DNA of 64,000 bases from Luscinia megarhynchos (lineage: Eukaryota; Chordata; Aves; Passeriformes; Turdidae), in NCBI GenBank assembly GCA_034336665.1, contig CM067592.1, positions 31,865,942 through 31,929,941 on the forward strand, read 5' to 3'. The first letter of the stretch is position 1, and the number at the start of each line of letters is the position of its first letter. A model generated the notes under the pieces. That model was not told the DNA's origin. It was given only the letters and a program-made list of their open reading frames with translations, and did no database searches. Below are positions 1 to 13,575 of this stretch, piece after piece. A program made the translations under genes and the position numbers.

Positions 1-3000
1 GTAGTATCTGAAAGTATTTTGCACTGATGTGAGGAGCAAATACCAAATGATCATTTAAGATAATGAATGAATCTGGCACAGTGCTGTTGAAATTGTGAAG
101 AACATCAGAGGTCAAAATCAGTTTTGCTTTGTATCCTTTGCCTATCCAAAGTCTAACATTTGATCCTAAGTTAACTCCTAGGATTCTTATTTGCTGTTTG
201 TATCCAGGAGCATTTACAATGCTAGCTTTTATTAAAGCTGATCAATCTGAAGCTAGATGCACGCTGAACAGGTTGCCCTTTTCATACAGTCAGTAACTGC
301 AACATCCTGATCGGAAATTAAAACATGTAAGTATTAAAATTTATTGAGATATGAGATGCTAAGAGTCTTAAACCAATGAAAAATAGAGCTTTGCTGTACC
401 TTTATTTAGCATGTCTCTTCTTCTGTGCTTTGGGGCATTGTCACCTAAACCAGAAGAAAACAGAATACTAAGGGAAACATAGCTTCTGCATGGAATAGTT
501 TCAAGCCTCCACAACTTAAAAAAGCAACTAGTACAAGCATTTTTTAAAAAGCATACTGCATTATCAGGTTAATCATTCCATTAGACATTCCTGTAGAGTC
601 AAATATGTGTTTACCAAATCAAAAAAATCTTGACTGCAGGTGATTTGTCCATCTTCTCTTTTGAGTAGTACCCCTCTGGCGTTCTGCATGTTCAGTGTTC
701 AATATGTCTCTAACAAAGATAATGGTTACTGCAGATGTCTGGCATCCGTAATATCTTAATATTTCAAAGATTGGTAGTTTTGTGCTGTAAATCCAAGTAA
801 TAATTATTTTTTATAAAATTGCTGCAAATTATATGTATGTTTAATGACAGATCCACAATATTTTTGGAACATATTCTCTTTCAAGGAAGGCTTGTTTTGG
901 TTTGGTTTAAATAATTGTAACTCAGTTAGTTTAAAATGCTATTAAATGTTATAAATACTGCAGCCACGTGTGGTAGACAGACTCTTCTTACAGCTAGATA
1001 ATCCTTTTGATGTAGGTCTGGAAAACACTGCTGACCAGGAAGAAGAGAAGAAAGGTCTTGACCTTTCCTTTAATACTTAAAGATAGCCCCCCAAAACTCA
1101 CAGAAATGCTTCTGCACAGTTCTTACTCATTGTTCTGCAGAACATATCTTTGGCAGGTAAGGCAAGGGAAAGTTTCAGCAAGGAACAAAAATAAAATAAC
1201 ATAAATAGTAACCAGCCTAACCAAAAAATTTGGTTTAGGTTCTCTCCAGCTGAGACTCCATCAGAGTAAAAACTGATGCAGAAATAGTACAACTTAAATT
1301 GATATCACAGGAGACAGTCTCACAGAACTTCAGCTGGGAATTGAACTCTCAGATTCTAAACCCTCTTTTTACTGACTGTGAATGCCCTAATAATATCTTT
1401 CAGAGGAAGAAATGTGAATTGAAGAGTTGAAGGTAAATTAGGGTAATGACCTAGGATGGAGAGTAATGTACCTCAATGCTATAGTGAGTAGCAAGCTTTT
1501 ACGTATTCCATTAAAAGGTAATGAAGGCTCCAAAATTGGCAGTTCCATCAGGGAGACATCCCCATGACTCATCTTGCGTAAGCAGAGCTGAGTCCTCATA
1601 CCAAAAATAGAATAAAAATACTCCCATTCTATGAAGTACAAGCAACATAGTTGTGGAAAAAGACATTTTTTCCTTTTTTTTCTTTCTTTTTTTTCCTTTA
1701 GCTTTATTTTAGTTATGATTTTGTGGCATTTAATTAAGCAAGATTTTCACAAACTCATAAAGTCTCAGCGTGGCATTTAAGAAAAAAAATCGATCAGATG
1801 TGCTTGTATGTATAAAAAATTGTTACCACAACCAGATAATTCAGTACCAACATTTTAATTGTGATAATTTTCAATTTGGAGGGAATCTTATTAAAAATGG
1901 ATATTGATTGTCCTGTGTTCCATGATGATTTTAGAAACTGTGTCTTTTTAAGGCCATTAAGGAGTGCTTTTGTTAGATGTATGGAAAAACAAGTCCAAGT
2001 CAGTTTTTTTCTTTATATTATATGACTGTTAATGTTTTAGATTAAAAAAAGGCTTATTTTTACTGTGTTTTCATGGCACCATGCCCAAAGATGTATTTTT
2101 TATCTAGCATAATTTGTCATAATACTATTTTTAAATGTAAGATGTTAGTCATAAGAAGTCAAGACTTTTGAAGTAGCAGTAGCCATGACAACCTTCACTC
2201 TTGGGGGTGCAGTACGAGGTCTGTGGCTGTGTGGCTGGACGCATATTGCATGTGACTGGATGAAATGTTACTGTGTATGGTAAAATCAAATCACTTATGA
2301 CTTCATTAAAGACTACTTTTTCTAGGTCATGCAACAAATCAGCCGCAAGCTGCAATTCAGGAAATCAGTTGTCACTGCTGTGCTTGTTCCATCAAGCAAT
2401 AGATAAAGACACTGTTGTGCAGGCAAGGTCTTCTGTAAAACCAGGCATGTTTTGTGGATTATTCTTTTTATTTCTTTCTATTTTCAGTTTTCTTTTCACA
2501 TTCTGCTTGTTTTTCTTGATTTTCTCCCTTCTTATTTCGTCCTTATTTCTCAGGTTTTTTTTCCTGCTTCCCTACTTTCTTCTCTTGATCATCCTTTGTA
2601 CTTAGCATTGGTGTATCTGTAAAACAAGTGATAAGACTTTTTTTTTTACTTACTTGGAAGGTGCACATGTTTTTGAACCTCATCTGAATTGTGCTGGTAT
2701 TTAACTGCATTATTCTCACTGCATCAGTTGGATTGAGATGTCTTGTGATAGCTATCTATAAGTATTTCAGAATTAAAATGTGACACGTTTTCTGAAGACA
2801 TGTTTTCCCTGAGGACATGTGGGGCTCACCAAGGCAATATTTAGATGAGTGATGTTCTCTAGAGCACCATCAGTATTCAGCAATGCTGTTAGAAATATCT
2901 GAGTGAAACTCAGAAGCCCCTGTCTTTACTGTACTGCAAAACAAAATTCTGTGAGCAGAGTTTAAGCTTTTTACATAACAGAAAAGGTGTTTATGATCAT

Positions 3001-6000
3001 ATATGCTTGTCAATTTATAAATACGAGATTAAAAGAATACCAGAACTGTATTTAGCAAATGTAAAAAATAATAGGGTTTTCTACAGAGTTTTTAATCAAA
3101 ATTAATTCCAACATATTTTTAGCTCTCAGATAATAAATGAACATGATGGGAAATGATATTACGAAGAATTTAATCTTTATACAAGTAATGGTTTTGTTGT
3201 AAGAGAGTTCTGTATAGAATGTGCAATAGAGCTGAAACAAAGAAAAACCCATGGGTTTTTAAAAGTAATGCTGCCCATTCTATGTAGTGCATGAGAATGA
3301 TAGTGAAACTGCAACTAGTTCAAAAGTAGTAAAGATTTATATACTTTAGTGACATATGCAGAGAGCATATTAGAAGCTAAATTAATTAGCCTAATATTTC
3401 CATTTCTTGTATTTATGAATGCATCTATAAAAACTTCCTTATTTTAAAACAATTTTATGCATGTGGTTTAGTTTATGTTGTTATGACTCCAAAATTCAGT
3501 TGTGTAGACAGTATTTTAAAAATAAATATAGAGACAGTATTTCAAAAATAATGTTAGATTGCAAATAACTCATTAAAATGCAATTTATTATTAAAGATAC
3601 ATTAATTATGGTTACATAGAAATATAAACTTAAATACTATTATAAATTTAAAATATTTATTTAATTTAAAATTTTATTTACATATATATATAAAATGAAA
3701 TAATATGTATCTTCAAGTTAAGACAACTGCTGCATTACTACTGTGAATGTAAAGGAATTTTTACTTTTCAGTTGGACAACTAGAACAAAGCTAACCTAGA
3801 TTTTTTATAAAGTTGCTTGGAAATGAAATAGGAAAAAAATGTATCCAGGCAACAGCACCTTAATGATTTTACAGCATTTAGATCCACTTACTCAGTATTG
3901 AAACATCTTCTGATCAAAAAGGAACAACTTATGTAAACAACTTGTTTTGTATGTCGTTCATATGTCTGGATTTCTGGTAGATGTGGGGGTTCCTCCACGT
4001 TAATACACAGCTAACAAGAAGCTAACAGTTAGTTCACTTGTGCCTGTATTGTTACGGGCGTACACATCAAGCTGCACTCACAGCAGTGTGAAGTGAGATG
4101 CTTTGACAGGCAGGAGGAGGTTAGCATAAAATCTGCCTTCCCTTTTAAGGATCTGGTGGCACCTGTTTCTCGGGGAAGCCATTATGAGGAGGTTCTGTAC
4201 CTGCTCTGTAGAGGTAGCCAAGACCTGGGGTCTCCTGTCCTTGAGCCTGAGCATGGTGAGCCTGACTGCTTAGAGGGAGGATGGTGGGCACTTGCTCTAG
4301 TCCCCAGAAACAGTCTTGGAGGGCAGGGAACGGGCAGTAATGCACCATAGATCATGACATTTAATAAAGTTGTTTGTGCTGAGCAAAACACCTAGGAAAT
4401 TCCAGAGAGGAAGACTTTGGGGAAGAGCTAGGTTCACTGAGCATTTCACATTATGTAGTGTGGGGACAGGTTGGGCGTGGCAGCTTTTCCCCAAGGGAAA
4501 TGAAGGAGAGCCTGGCAGTTTAGGGTGGTGCTGTCCAACAGCTGTCAGTACCAGCTTCTCTTCTGGCCTGGTCAAATTGGTCTCTAATGCACAGAATCAC
4601 AGAGATGACAGTCTTGTTTGTGTTCCAGCATCTTCCACCAGAGCTTGCTTTCATTTTTGTCCATTTGTACAAATTAAGAGATAAATCTGGTCCCAGGAGA
4701 GCTTCTTGTGATCAGCACAGAATATTGTCATGCACTGCCTAGACCAGTTACATGCTGCATGTTTGTATCTCGCATGACAGTCTGAGCAAACTGACCAGCC
4801 AGATGATAATACTGCTACAGCTGGTATATTAAATTATGTAATAACTCGTACTACATAATCATCTCAGTTGTTCTGGTATGTTTGACTTCATACCTTCAGG
4901 ATAGATCAGTAATTTCTGTATTTGAAGAAAATCTTCTCTAAGGTGTACAGTATGTGAGCATGTGGAAGGTTAGCATGGGCTATGTTATGTTTACTCTAAA
5001 AGGTAAGAGTTGGGTTTTTCTTTTGATTTGTGGCAGATATGGCTGCTCCTTGGCAGATGCTCCTTTCTCTTTGGCATTTGTATATGTCAGAAAGTCAGCA
5101 ATAGCCCATGTCTAAATCTATCTGTGATAGAAGGATTGCTTCCAATATTACATTCTGTCATGTCTACCCACTTTCGGTGTGTTTCTTCTGAAACAGTTAG
5201 ATGAAGTTCTTTACTTCATTTTTTTTCCTTTACAAGACTGTTCCTTTATTTGAAGGCAATAATTTAATATTTTTAAGCTATATATCCAGCTGAACCAGCA
5301 CAAAAAAACCCTGTCTCATAAGCGAAAAAGAACATTAATCTGGAGGGCAAAATGTGGAAAAGGATAAGTATAGGAATATACTGAGATCCTATGTTTTGTG
5401 ATGTTAAAGAATTCATTTTTTCTTGAAAGGAATACCGTAATAGGTCTTTGTTGGTTGTTATTTTAGCCTATATTTTTTATTATTGTTGTTTTCAGCTAAT
5501 TTATTGAAATAAAATGCTCTGTCATTTTTCTGAGCATTTCTGAATGGCTCAGGAAGCTTATTAAACAGCCTAGAACAATGCTAGGGTACAGCAGTGGAAA
5601 AAAACCTGCTCATAAATAAATTATATTTACTGACAGGAAGCCAGTGTACTTCTCTAGTAATGATTCTAGCATAATAATGCAAGGTATCCTGTAGTTCTTA
5701 AAGAATAGGTGAATTTTCTTTCTTTTTTTTTTTTTTTTTAATTTTATAGCTGCTTGAGAATACCTCATTTTGTAAGAATTCCTTATTTTAGAAGAATGTA
5801 TCTGTATCAACTCCTCTGTGAAATATTTCTTTCAAATTTCACCTCCTTGAAAGCTTATAACAAAGCCACACAGTAAATTTAAAACACAAATGATTTATTA
5901 ATGATCAGGTAATGACTTCTATTTAAAAGCTGGTAAACCTTTTTTATGGCACAAGTGTGATGTTGAAGTTGCATGTCCATATAGACACATGCTGTGTGCT

Positions 6001-6018
6001 GCACGCAGCAATCTCATG
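1..6018. other. SH3GL2 intron 1, unique AT-rich sequence
   Basis: I see no coding exon or recognisable repeat here. The stretch 3590-3710 is extremely AT-rich low-complexity sequence with a short (AT)n. The stretch 4100-4680 is more GC-rich and includes AATAAA at 4363-4368. A T17 run lies at 5723-5739. Short ORFs here lack splice context and look like chance. Confidence 0.7.
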
Positions 6019-6456
6019 TTATTTATTCTGAATAATTCAGGGAAAAGAGGGGCAGTGAAGCTGGTGAAGGGTCTGGAGCCCAGGTCCTGTGAGGAGAGCT
6101 GGGTTGTTTTGCCTGGAGAAAAGGTGGCTCAGAAGAAGCCTTATTGCTCTCTACCACTACCTGAAAGGAGCCCAGGCAACCAGTGACAGGGCAGGGGGAA
6201 TCAGCTTCGGGCTGCACCAGAAGAGGTTTGAATTGGATATTAGGAAAAACCTTTTCACAGAAGGGATGATCAGACACTGAAAACATCTGTGTGGGTTCAG
6301 TCAACATCCCCAGATGTGTTCAAAAACCGTGTGCATGTGGCACTTATGGGCTTGACTTAGTGGTGGACTTGGCAGGGCCAGGTTAACTGGTTTGGACTTG
6401 ATGGTGATATTTGAGGACTTTTTCCAACCTAATTGATTCTATAATTCTAAGACTAC
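6019..6456 (+). mobile_element. CR1 LINE 3' end (5'-truncated)
   Basis: The order of landmarks is that of a CR1 3' UTR: a 'gcctggagaaaaggtggctc' box, then 'ctaccactacctgaaaggag', 'tgacagggcagggggaatc', 'ttggatattaggaaaaacct', and the tail 'tttccaacctaattgattct' followed by degenerate ATTCTA repeats. CR1 is the dominant avian non-LTR retrotransposon and inserts as 5'-truncated copies. This one is old (many substitutions) and in the sense orientation of SH3GL2 intron 1. Confidence 0.85.
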
Positions 6457-9400
6457 CTGTGCAAAAGATGTATTTTTACTAGTAATTTGCCTAAGAGCAT
6501 GGAAAATTGTTGATAAAATAAGGCTGTCCAAAACTCAAAATTGACTACTGGTTATCTGTGCCTACTTTCCCACTGTTTTGAAGTTATGAAGCATCTGTCC
6601 TTGAGTAGGACACACATCACATGAGATTCAGGCCTGGTGAATTAGTTCCCAACCTCAGTGGGCCACATTCTGGTTTTGCAATGTGTAGAGCTCCAGAGCA
6701 AGAGCTGTCAGAGCTTACTGGAGTCTATGTGTTTTTTCAGACAGCCTAATTCCTTGTGGCATGTATGACTCCTATTAAACCATGCAAAGTTGTGAGGGAC
6801 CTCCATCACTGATAATATTACAGACAATTATTTCATCTTAAAGATAGTTCAAAACTTCAGCAGAAGAGAGAGAACAGATCTGACTTGCAGTTCCTGGTGA
6901 GGAGCTGATCAGCTGCATTATGTAGAACTGGAGCTTGTGGAAGTCCCTCTGAACCTTGCAAATACTGAATTGTAGTAGCAAGGCTGAGAAATGGCAGACT
7001 GTCAAATAACTGTCTGAGGACAGTCCCAAATAGGCGTCACAGATTGAAAGCATTCTGCAGTTGATTAAAGTGCTCTGCTCAGTGCTATGCATGAGAGCTA
7101 TGAGAAAGCAGATACTTCTTGCAGAAAACAAAGCAGAATTTAAAACCTCTTTAGAGCTCAGAGTTCAGCAACCCTGTTACCTAAGTCAGAATATTTTCAT
7201 AAGGTGAGAACAAGGACGGAAGGTTTATTGAAGCAGGAATCTCTTTTATAAGGAAAAGATGATTTAAGACTAAAAGTCTATACTATAGAAAAACAATCAA
7301 AGACTTGTCTGTCTCAGTGTCTGTGTCATCAGCAGTCATAGTGGGTCTCTGTAAGCAGAGTACATTCTGTATGTAATGTGATCATCGTTACTTCTCTTTT
7401 TCAGATAGTGGAAGGAACAAATTGAGTTATGATTCTCATTTTGTACTTCAGGAAAGCAAAAAAGGTTTTAATTCTTAAACTGCTACAGAAGCAATATTAA
7501 TTTATAGTATGTACAGGAAAAAATATGTAAATTTGTTGAATTGAAACTTACATGTTTGAAGAAGTTACTTCACGAAAGGCGTGCTGAGGGATGATTTTGT
7601 GTTCTCTAAAGTGGATGGTAAACCAATTAATGTTACCTAGGATGACATATGATCTGTGAAAATGTTATTATATGAGTTACTAAGGTAATTAAATGACCTG
7701 TCTCAAGGTCTTAAATAACTCAGTGCTGGTAATGAGGTTAACAGAGTTTGATCTATAGGTCATCGGCTTGTATCAAGATTAATTGTGTAGGTGGAGCTAA
7801 AAGTAATGATGCTCCTGGTCTGCTGCAAAGCAGTCCATTAGCCTGCTTTAAAACAAGGTTCAGGGAATTAGACTTCTAACTCCCAGGAATGTTGCTGTGA
7901 ACACTGAGTGATATAGCATCTTATAAACAAATTTCAGCTATTACCAGTCCAGGAATTTATGGCCCCAGAAAAAAACATTTTTCCAACAATTTGTATAAAT
8001 TTTAATTAAGTAATAACAAAGTGGTATTTCTAATGGGTTTTGTTTAATAATATCTCTGGACTGTATGTTTTACTGTGTCAAAAATATTGTTACTCAGTGC
8101 AGAGTTTTGCCTGGGCTTTGTTAGAAATAGAGTCAGGTAGTGCAGTATAATTTCATGGCTATTTATGACATGAATTTGTTTTGCATGATGTATTAATGTA
8201 CAATTATATCAATAACCTGATTCAACATTTACAAAACAAGAGCACTGTCTTTAGAGTTATGTTCCCTCTGGGCCAGTTTCATAAATTGAAATCTCTTGTT
8301 AATGACTTGACTTTCTGTGGTTTTTCATTCAGCAGTATTGTATGTAGGTCCAAGTGTCTCTGGGCTATGAGATAGTATTAGCCAGAATCATATTCTCCTC
8401 TTTTGTTTACACTGCAGAATTCAAAATATATTGTTAACTTTTGCATTTTTCCACATAAACCTCCTTATGTTTTTACCTGTTGATAGAACTGACTGTTCTG
8501 AGTTAATTTGTAAGAGAGCCCGCATTTACTAGATTTATTCTAATAACTGGACAATTAATTCTCATTGAAGCTAATATGGTTTAGGAAAATTAATCCAACT
8601 GTATATTTAGTTTCCAAAATACATAATCAAGTTTTAACCTTAATATTTATAAATGAAATTGAAGCTGTTCAGCTTTGAGTAATAAAATGCCATTAGATGC
8701 TTCAGAAATTGAACGGAGCGCTGGTATTTGAGAACTGTGGTGTTAGTAGGTGCAGTGTGTGTGGAGGCAGTGCATCATTTTGTTACAATGGTATCTTTTT
8801 TCTTGTCAGTAGGTGAAGGGAGTGGTTATTGTCGCCCTGGCTTTCCTTTCAATTTTTTGTATCAGTGTAGCAAAGTGGAACCACAGTGTTTATTTTTGAA
8901 TTGAAACTCTATGGGTTTGTGAACTGATACAGAGTTTGCAGGTGCTTTCTGCCGGACAAGTGATAAGGCCAGTTAAATTGGTGACGCTTTGGAGTTATTT
9001 AATGGGTTACCAGTCAGTTGTTTTGGGGCACTGGTGTGAGCTAAAGTTTCTTGCTTCCATACTCTGGGATTGAAAATACTCCAAAAACTATAGTAGATTT
9101 GTGAGGTTTCAAGTTTGTAATGGAGAAAAATTTGGGGAAAGTTTTATGGTCTAATAGCTCTGGGTTGGCATTTTTTCAGTTCTACTTGTGAGCTGTGTGC
9201 TGTGCTTTATTTGTGAGGATACGTATACTCTAGTGAGCAGCTGTTGAACTGGTATATGTTAGCCTGCTAGTTAACTGCTCATCACAATAAATGCAAAAAC
9301 CCACCAAGGATAAAGAAAAGATCAGAGAAACAATGGCAGGCTCAGACCCTTCTAACCTACTGCAAAATACACTGAATCAGGGACTTGTCATCATAAAATA

Positions 9401-12289
9401 CCAAATAAATACCATCAGAGGGGGAGTGCTGGATCATTATACTTAGTGCAAAATCTAAGATGATTTAAAGAAAAAAAATGCCTCACGTCAGTAACTTACT
9501 TCTGTGGTTTGAACTGACAGCAGAGAGATCCTTTACTTGGACAGCTCTTGCTCAACTTAGTTTGTTCCAGTCCATGTCTCTTCAAAAGATAACACCTGTT
9601 CCTTTGACCTGAACACGGGAAGTCGCTGAAATCAATTAAAATGCATTGCTATAACCATTACCGAGTGCTTAGATGAGGATAGGACTGCAGATGTTGAAAT
9701 GCTCTTCCAGTTCATGAAAAATTGTTTTTATTGCCAGAAAGATGTCTTTCACCATGAGAGGAAACACAACAAAATATTTATATAGTGGAAAAGAGATAGA
9801 TAAACTTCATTTCATACTCAGAAGGAGAAATATTTTATGTAGTGGTTTATTTGAATATACTTCCGGTGCAGCTACAGGAATTACTTTGATAACTTCTCTA
9901 TGCAAAAGTTCTAACATTAGAACTGCAGCATCTTTGTCATTATTGTTATTATGACAAACAACTTTTCTTGCTGTTATTCAGCCAGCTGGTGGACATGGAC
10001 AGTAATCTGAAGCAGAAGCAAAGTTGAATCCGTTCAGGATATTGAATATTTGCTTGGGGTATAATCCTTGCCCAGTAGCATTAGATACTGCTCAGAAAAA
10101 AAAATGGTGTTAGTGTGAGATGAGGAAAAACACTAATTTGAAATTTGGTTCAAGTGGTTACTAAGAGAGGGAAAAAGTTTCATTAAGAGCATTTTAAATA
10201 ATTTTAACACAGTATTTATTCCTTTCAAATCCAAATTGAAAAAATTAAATAATTGGCACTTCTCCAACATGTGTTCTGTTGTATGTGACTACTGTAATAG
10301 CACAAAAAGATCCTGATCTCTGTGGTTGTTAGATTCTGATCCTAGAGACCTAGGGATTTTTTAAATAATAGTAACATCCCTTATTCCTGACTCTTGTCAA
10401 CACACACTTTTCCTATTTATTTTCTACTTAATAGAATTATTTTAATTCTACTGGTGCCTCTCTGGAAAGCTTAACTCACTAATGAAAGTTGGAGTATGAA
10501 GCACCTGAAAGATTTAGCTCTGCAGTTCTTCCATACTTTTGAAAGTGTTCTGTTAGCTTCTAAAAGTATGAGCTACACATCTTTCTGTAGGCAGCTGTGA
10601 CTGGGTCATGTCCTTGGTGCTGCAGGTCTCAGGTCAGTCTGTTTGTAGCTATTGCTGTCTTTCTCTTGTGCATTCCAGCTGAATTCCTCGCTACCGAAGG
10701 CCAAATTTTGTATGCCTGTTATAAAGGTGGATTTAGCTTCTTACTGAACTATGAGTTGGAATATAGACCTTCAATTTGCAAAGAGAGGAACAATTCACCC
10801 CAAAAAGATTCTCTTTGAAATGAAAGTACTTAAAATTCTCCCGCCTGTCCAGTTTAGCTGAAATGTAAATCAGAGAGTCTAGATACTTGCACATAATCTC
10901 TTAATCTAGCAGGGATTTTGCTTGTATTGCGTCCTTACCTAAAAAACACCAGCTGTCACTTTCTACACTCTCTGGGACCTTCCTTCCTTGTGTTTAACCA
11001 CCTGGACTGGTGTTTTTTATGCTGGTGAATAGGAGCTGCACAGCTTACACTGCAGTTTCAGCTATCCTTTTTCATTTTAGATTTGTATAGCTGAAAAATC
11101 TCCGCATGCACTGGCATTTCTTTTGTTTCATGTCAGTTGTTTTATTCTTGCATCCAGCAATTTCTCTTCAGTTTTCTGTTTCTGCAGTGGTTTAATTTTC
11201 TTGTTTTGATTGTTCTAATTTTCATCATTTGTGTGATACTTGTGTGATGCTTTTCTTTATATGTATTTTTGGTTATTGTTTTTATTGCCTTTACATTTCT
11301 GTTCTATTGTGGTTTTTTGGTTGCACTTTCCAGTAGATCTATCTTTCATTTCGTAACTAAGAAGAGGTAAAATTGTAGGTTGTATTTCTTAGAAATTGTT
11401 AGTGACTTTACTGACAGTTCAAGATTTGTAGAATGACATTATAGGTTTGAAAAATATTATAGAACCATCCCTGAACCTAGCTTGAGACATTGTGTATGTC
11501 TTTAATAGTGTGTTACAGGCTGACATTTAAGCATCTACTGCTGTTTACAATTTTTATTTTTAGCGACTCTCTGAAAGTCTTTACATGGGGCTTACAAAGT
11601 TCTAAAAAACCTGCGAGTTTACTAGTGTTAGAGTTAGCAGAGTGGTGAACTTCAGATGAGTCAGTGGCATATCCATGAGTTGGAATACCCACCACCATCT
11701 GTAATGAGGAAAGAGCTGTGTCCTGATTATGAAAAAGGCTCAAATATAATATTCTCTGAGTTATGACTCAGAGCTCCACCAAAGGTTTTATACCTGGTAT
11801 AGTTGAAGCTAAACTGTGTATAGAGAGAGATATATCTACAATTTTTCAAGTGAAGGATTTACTTTGCCCAGGTGCAAACACAGCATCTTGCAAAACAAAG
11901 CTGGAGCATGGTTCCTCCTGAACAGTCTTCAGACATAAAGACTTTTAGCAAGTGTCTAATATCTACATCAGACAACAGCAAGGTATGATCTGTATCTTTA
12001 GAGTAATGAATATAGAGCTTTGCATAATGGTGGTACTGTCCAAGAAAATAAGATCTTCTCTATCATCATCTTGAATATCAAAGAATACTTACAAGTCTCC
12101 CTGTTGCTAATAGTAACTGGCAGAATTGACAACAGCCATGACAGGCTGTGCATCCTTATTATGCAATTTAAAGTTCAATAAACACAGAGTTATTTTGAGG
12201 AACTGACTGTATTAGAGATTCCTGGTAGTGGTGCCCCTATAAAGAGGGAGGAAGGTGTCTCAGAGAGTCAAATACTACAGTTCTGACGA
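6457..12289. other. SH3GL2 intron 1, no gene or repeat recognised
   Basis: AT-rich intronic sequence. The small ORFs show no family resemblance and no flanking splice sites that would fit SH3GL2 phases. Confidence 0.6.
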
Positions 12290-13575
12290 ATGTGAATTGG
12301 CTAAGAAGTAAAGTTATTCACTTGGACTTAAGAAAAGCAGACTTCAGCTCTTCAAGGAGACAGTCAATAGGATCTGCAAGAAACTGCCCTCAGGGATGAG
12401 AGAGCAGAACAGAGATCTTTAGGGAGGTCTTCTGGTCAAACTAAAGGAAGAGAAGCAAGTGCAGATAGTGAAAACAAGGACTCATAACCTGGGAAGGGTA
12501 TAGAGATCTCTAGGTTCAGTTGTGTAGGAATGGGCTGAGGAAGGCTAAAGCAATGCTGAAATAGGTAAGGGACATAAAGAATAAGGAAGACTCCTTCAGG
12601 TATGTTAACCAGAAAAGGAAGGTCAAAGAAGGTGACCTCCTCCCCACCCCCCTCACAAATAATGCTGGAAAACTGATAAATATGGATAAGGAAAAGGCTG
12701 AGATACTCAACGATTTTGGCTTTGCCTCAGTCTTCAATGACACCCTACCTTCCCACATCTCTCTTGGGGATGGACAGCAGGATGGGACTGGGGGTCTAAG
12801 TACTCCCAAATGTACGTAAATATCAGGTTCATGATCACCTGAGGAACCTGACTATACATTAGTCTGCAGGACTTGATGGGCTGCATCCCAGAGTCCTGAG
12901 GAACTTCCCTGATGTTGCCGAGCCACTCTCCCTGATATTTGGAAAGTTGTGGCACTCAGGGAAAATCTGGAGGATGGGGAAAAGTGAAACATTGTACCCA
13001 TCTTCAAAAAAGGTAGAAATGAGTCCCTGTCAGCCTGGGACCCTTTGTGCCTGGGAAGATCATGGATCCTCCTAGAAGCTGTGCTAAGGCACAGGGAAGA
13101 TCAGGAGATGATTTGAGACATCCTGCATGGCTTCACCAAGGGCAAGATCCCACCTGGAGTTCTGTGCCCAGCTCTGGGTTCCCCAGCACAGCAAGGATAG
13201 TGGCCAGATGAAGGACTGCCACTAAGGTAATCAGAGGGATGGAGCACCCCTCCTATGAGGAAAGGCTGAGACAACTGGGATTGAACAGCCTGGAGAAGAG
13301 AAGACTTTGTGGTGACTTAATTGTGGCCTCCCAGTACCTGAAGGGAGCTGCAAGAAACATGGAGAGAGAATGTTTGCAAGAGCATGTAGTGACAGGACAA
13401 GGGGAAATGGCTTCAAACTGAAAGAGAGTCGTTTTAGATTAGGAAGGGATCTTTTACTCTGAGGGTAATGAGGTTTCCCGGGAAGTTGTGTATGCCCCAT
13501 CCCTAGAAGCATCCAGGGCTGGATTGGGTGGGGTTTTGAGCAGCCTGGTCTAAATGGAATGTATCCCTGCCTTTG
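12290..13575 (+). mobile_element. CR1 LINE with ORF2 remnants, internally deleted
   Basis: Translated in broken frames, the segment runs through the CR1 ORF2 region between endonuclease and RT. At about 12540-12650 it shows VRDIKNKEDSFRYVNQKRKV. The RT start at about 12850-13060 resembles 'DGLHPRVLR...PLSLIFGKLW' and continues to a FKK-like motif. HGFTKGK lies at about 13125-13150. It then jumps to the 3' UTR ('acctggagttctgtgcccag' onward, 'tacctgaagggagctgcaag', 'gagcagcctggtctaaatgg') and ends near 13575 without a clear tail repeat. The RT core with the FADD box is missing. Multiple stops make it non-coding. Confidence 0.82.
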
